A stretch of DNA of 64,000 nt from Paraflavitalea soli (GTDB lineage: Bacteria > Bacteroidota > Bacteroidia > Chitinophagales > Chitinophagaceae): positions 6,018,546-6,082,545 of the forward strand of contig NZ_CP032157.1 of the NCBI RefSeq assembly GCF_003555545.1. The letters are read 5' to 3'. The notes under the pieces were generated by a model. The model worked only from the letters and a program-made list of their open reading frames with translations. It was not told the origin of the DNA and made no database searches. Each line of letters begins with the position of its first letter. The first letter of the stretch is position 1. The translations under genes were made by a program, and so were the position numbers. Positions 63,589-64,000 of the stretch are shown in pieces.

Positions 63589-64000
63589 TTGATAAAGGTT
63601 CGTGATAAGTGGTTCCGCATACTCGTCCTGGTGCTTCCCTTCATCCTGGTACTCTATACCAATGATGTACTCCTGCGTGCCGACCTGCCAAAGATCCTGC
63701 GAACCCTCGTTTCCCTGGCCTGTATCATATTGGTTTGCGAGGGCAGCCGCTACCTGATCTACAACAGCCGCAAATGGAACAAAAACCGGCTAAGTCCCAC
63801 CCTGCGCCTGGGGGCCGTTATTGTAGCCGGTCTGGCTTATACCACCACCCTCCTGGTGTGCAGTGCATGGGTCCGCCACCTCCTGTCTGGCAAGGACACC
63901 ACTCACTATCCTACAGAATCCTTCGTCCGGATCAATAACAGCCAGGTAGCCTCCGGCCTCTGGGGATATTCCTTTTTCAATGCCATCTTCATTTTCTTCT
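63589..64000 (+). CDS. Membrane protein N-terminus, possibly a LytS-type sensor kinase (3' truncated)
   Basis: From a TTG at 63589 the frame stays open to the window end (137 codons). It shows about four membrane helices (WFRILVLVLPFILVLY, LVSLACIILVCEGSRYLI, LRLGAVIVAGLAYTTTLLV and GLWGYSFFNAIFIFF). Such a four-helix N-terminus is typical of Bacteroidota LytS/YehU-type histidine kinases, whose kinase domain would lie beyond the edge. Other membrane proteins are possible. No ATG start is found in this frame nearby. Confidence 0.5.
   Translation, partial: MIKVRDKWFRILVLVLPFILVLYTNDVLLRADLPKILRTLVSLACIILVCEGSRYLIYNSRKWNKNRLSPTLRLGAVIVAGLAYTTTLLVCSAWVRHLLSGKDTTHYPTESFVRINNSQVASGLWGYSFFNAIFIFF

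Overview
The window looks like chromosomal DNA from a member of the Bacteroidota, most likely the Chitinophagales/Chitinophagaceae. Several things point there: promoters of the TAnnTTTG type, few Shine-Dalgarno sites, a giant beta-propeller/Y_Y_Y sensor kinase next to a LuxR-type regulator, DUF2480, a SurA/PpiD-like foldase, a GH3-fold protein, a YbeY with the GYKDKT variant, and many lipoproteins. No tRNA, rRNA, CRISPR array, transposase or prophage was recognised. Species cannot be named from this sequence alone.

Layout. 1-6.8 kb: envelope genes (the end of a GT39-type glycosyltransferase, MtgA, a LysE exporter, a GH3-fold protein, an M23 peptidase, a GT2). 7.0-17.8 kb: dnaN, a sterol-desaturase-like enzyme, a serine-hydrolase-fold protein that has lost its catalytic residues, kdsB, a ROK kinase, a KdnB-like Kdo 8-oxidase, CorA and a Tat-exported TIM-barrel protein. 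17.8-23.1 kb (minus strand): cydAB, DUF2480 and a SurA/PpiD-like foldase. 23.1-29.4 kb: a probable replication-origin neighbourhood. It has a cluster of DnaA-box-like sites before nadA, mnmG with a parS-like palindrome at its promoter, and a gene-free stretch of about 1.6 kb with a second parS-like palindrome and an 11-bp-phased repeat array. 29.5-49.6 kb: feoA-nadD, a beta-lactamase-fold hydrolase, ChrA, a two-component pair, a GH63-like glucosidase, a nitrilase-family amidase, nagA, an S41 peptidase, thiL, an inositol-phosphatase-family enzyme, a YbjN-like protein paired with an apparently cytosolic trypsin-fold protease, and recX. 51-53.4 kb: an M28 peptidase and small hypotheticals. 53.4-63.4 kb: a large NAD cluster. 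The right edge cuts a membrane protein, perhaps a LytS-type sensor kinase.

The most coherent system is the NAD cluster. A seven-gene minus-strand operon (bifunctional NadM-Nudix, NAMPT/NadV, NADAR, an N-terminal HicB-like protein, a TonB-dependent receptor, NadR-like NMNAT/kinase, KptA) starts from a promoter flanked and overlapped by two near-identical TTTGCGT-N7-ACGCAAA palindromes. The gene for an NrtR-type Nudix/winged-helix regulator lies just upstream. I infer that these palindromes are NrtR operators and that the operon links NAD salvage and uptake to NAD-consuming RNA repair and ADP-ribose removal. nadA and nadD elsewhere in the window supply de novo steps.

Besides known families, the window holds two 11-bp-periodic non-coding arrays. 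In one of them the repeat unit changes while the phase is kept. There are also several hairpin-rich gaps that may encode small RNAs.
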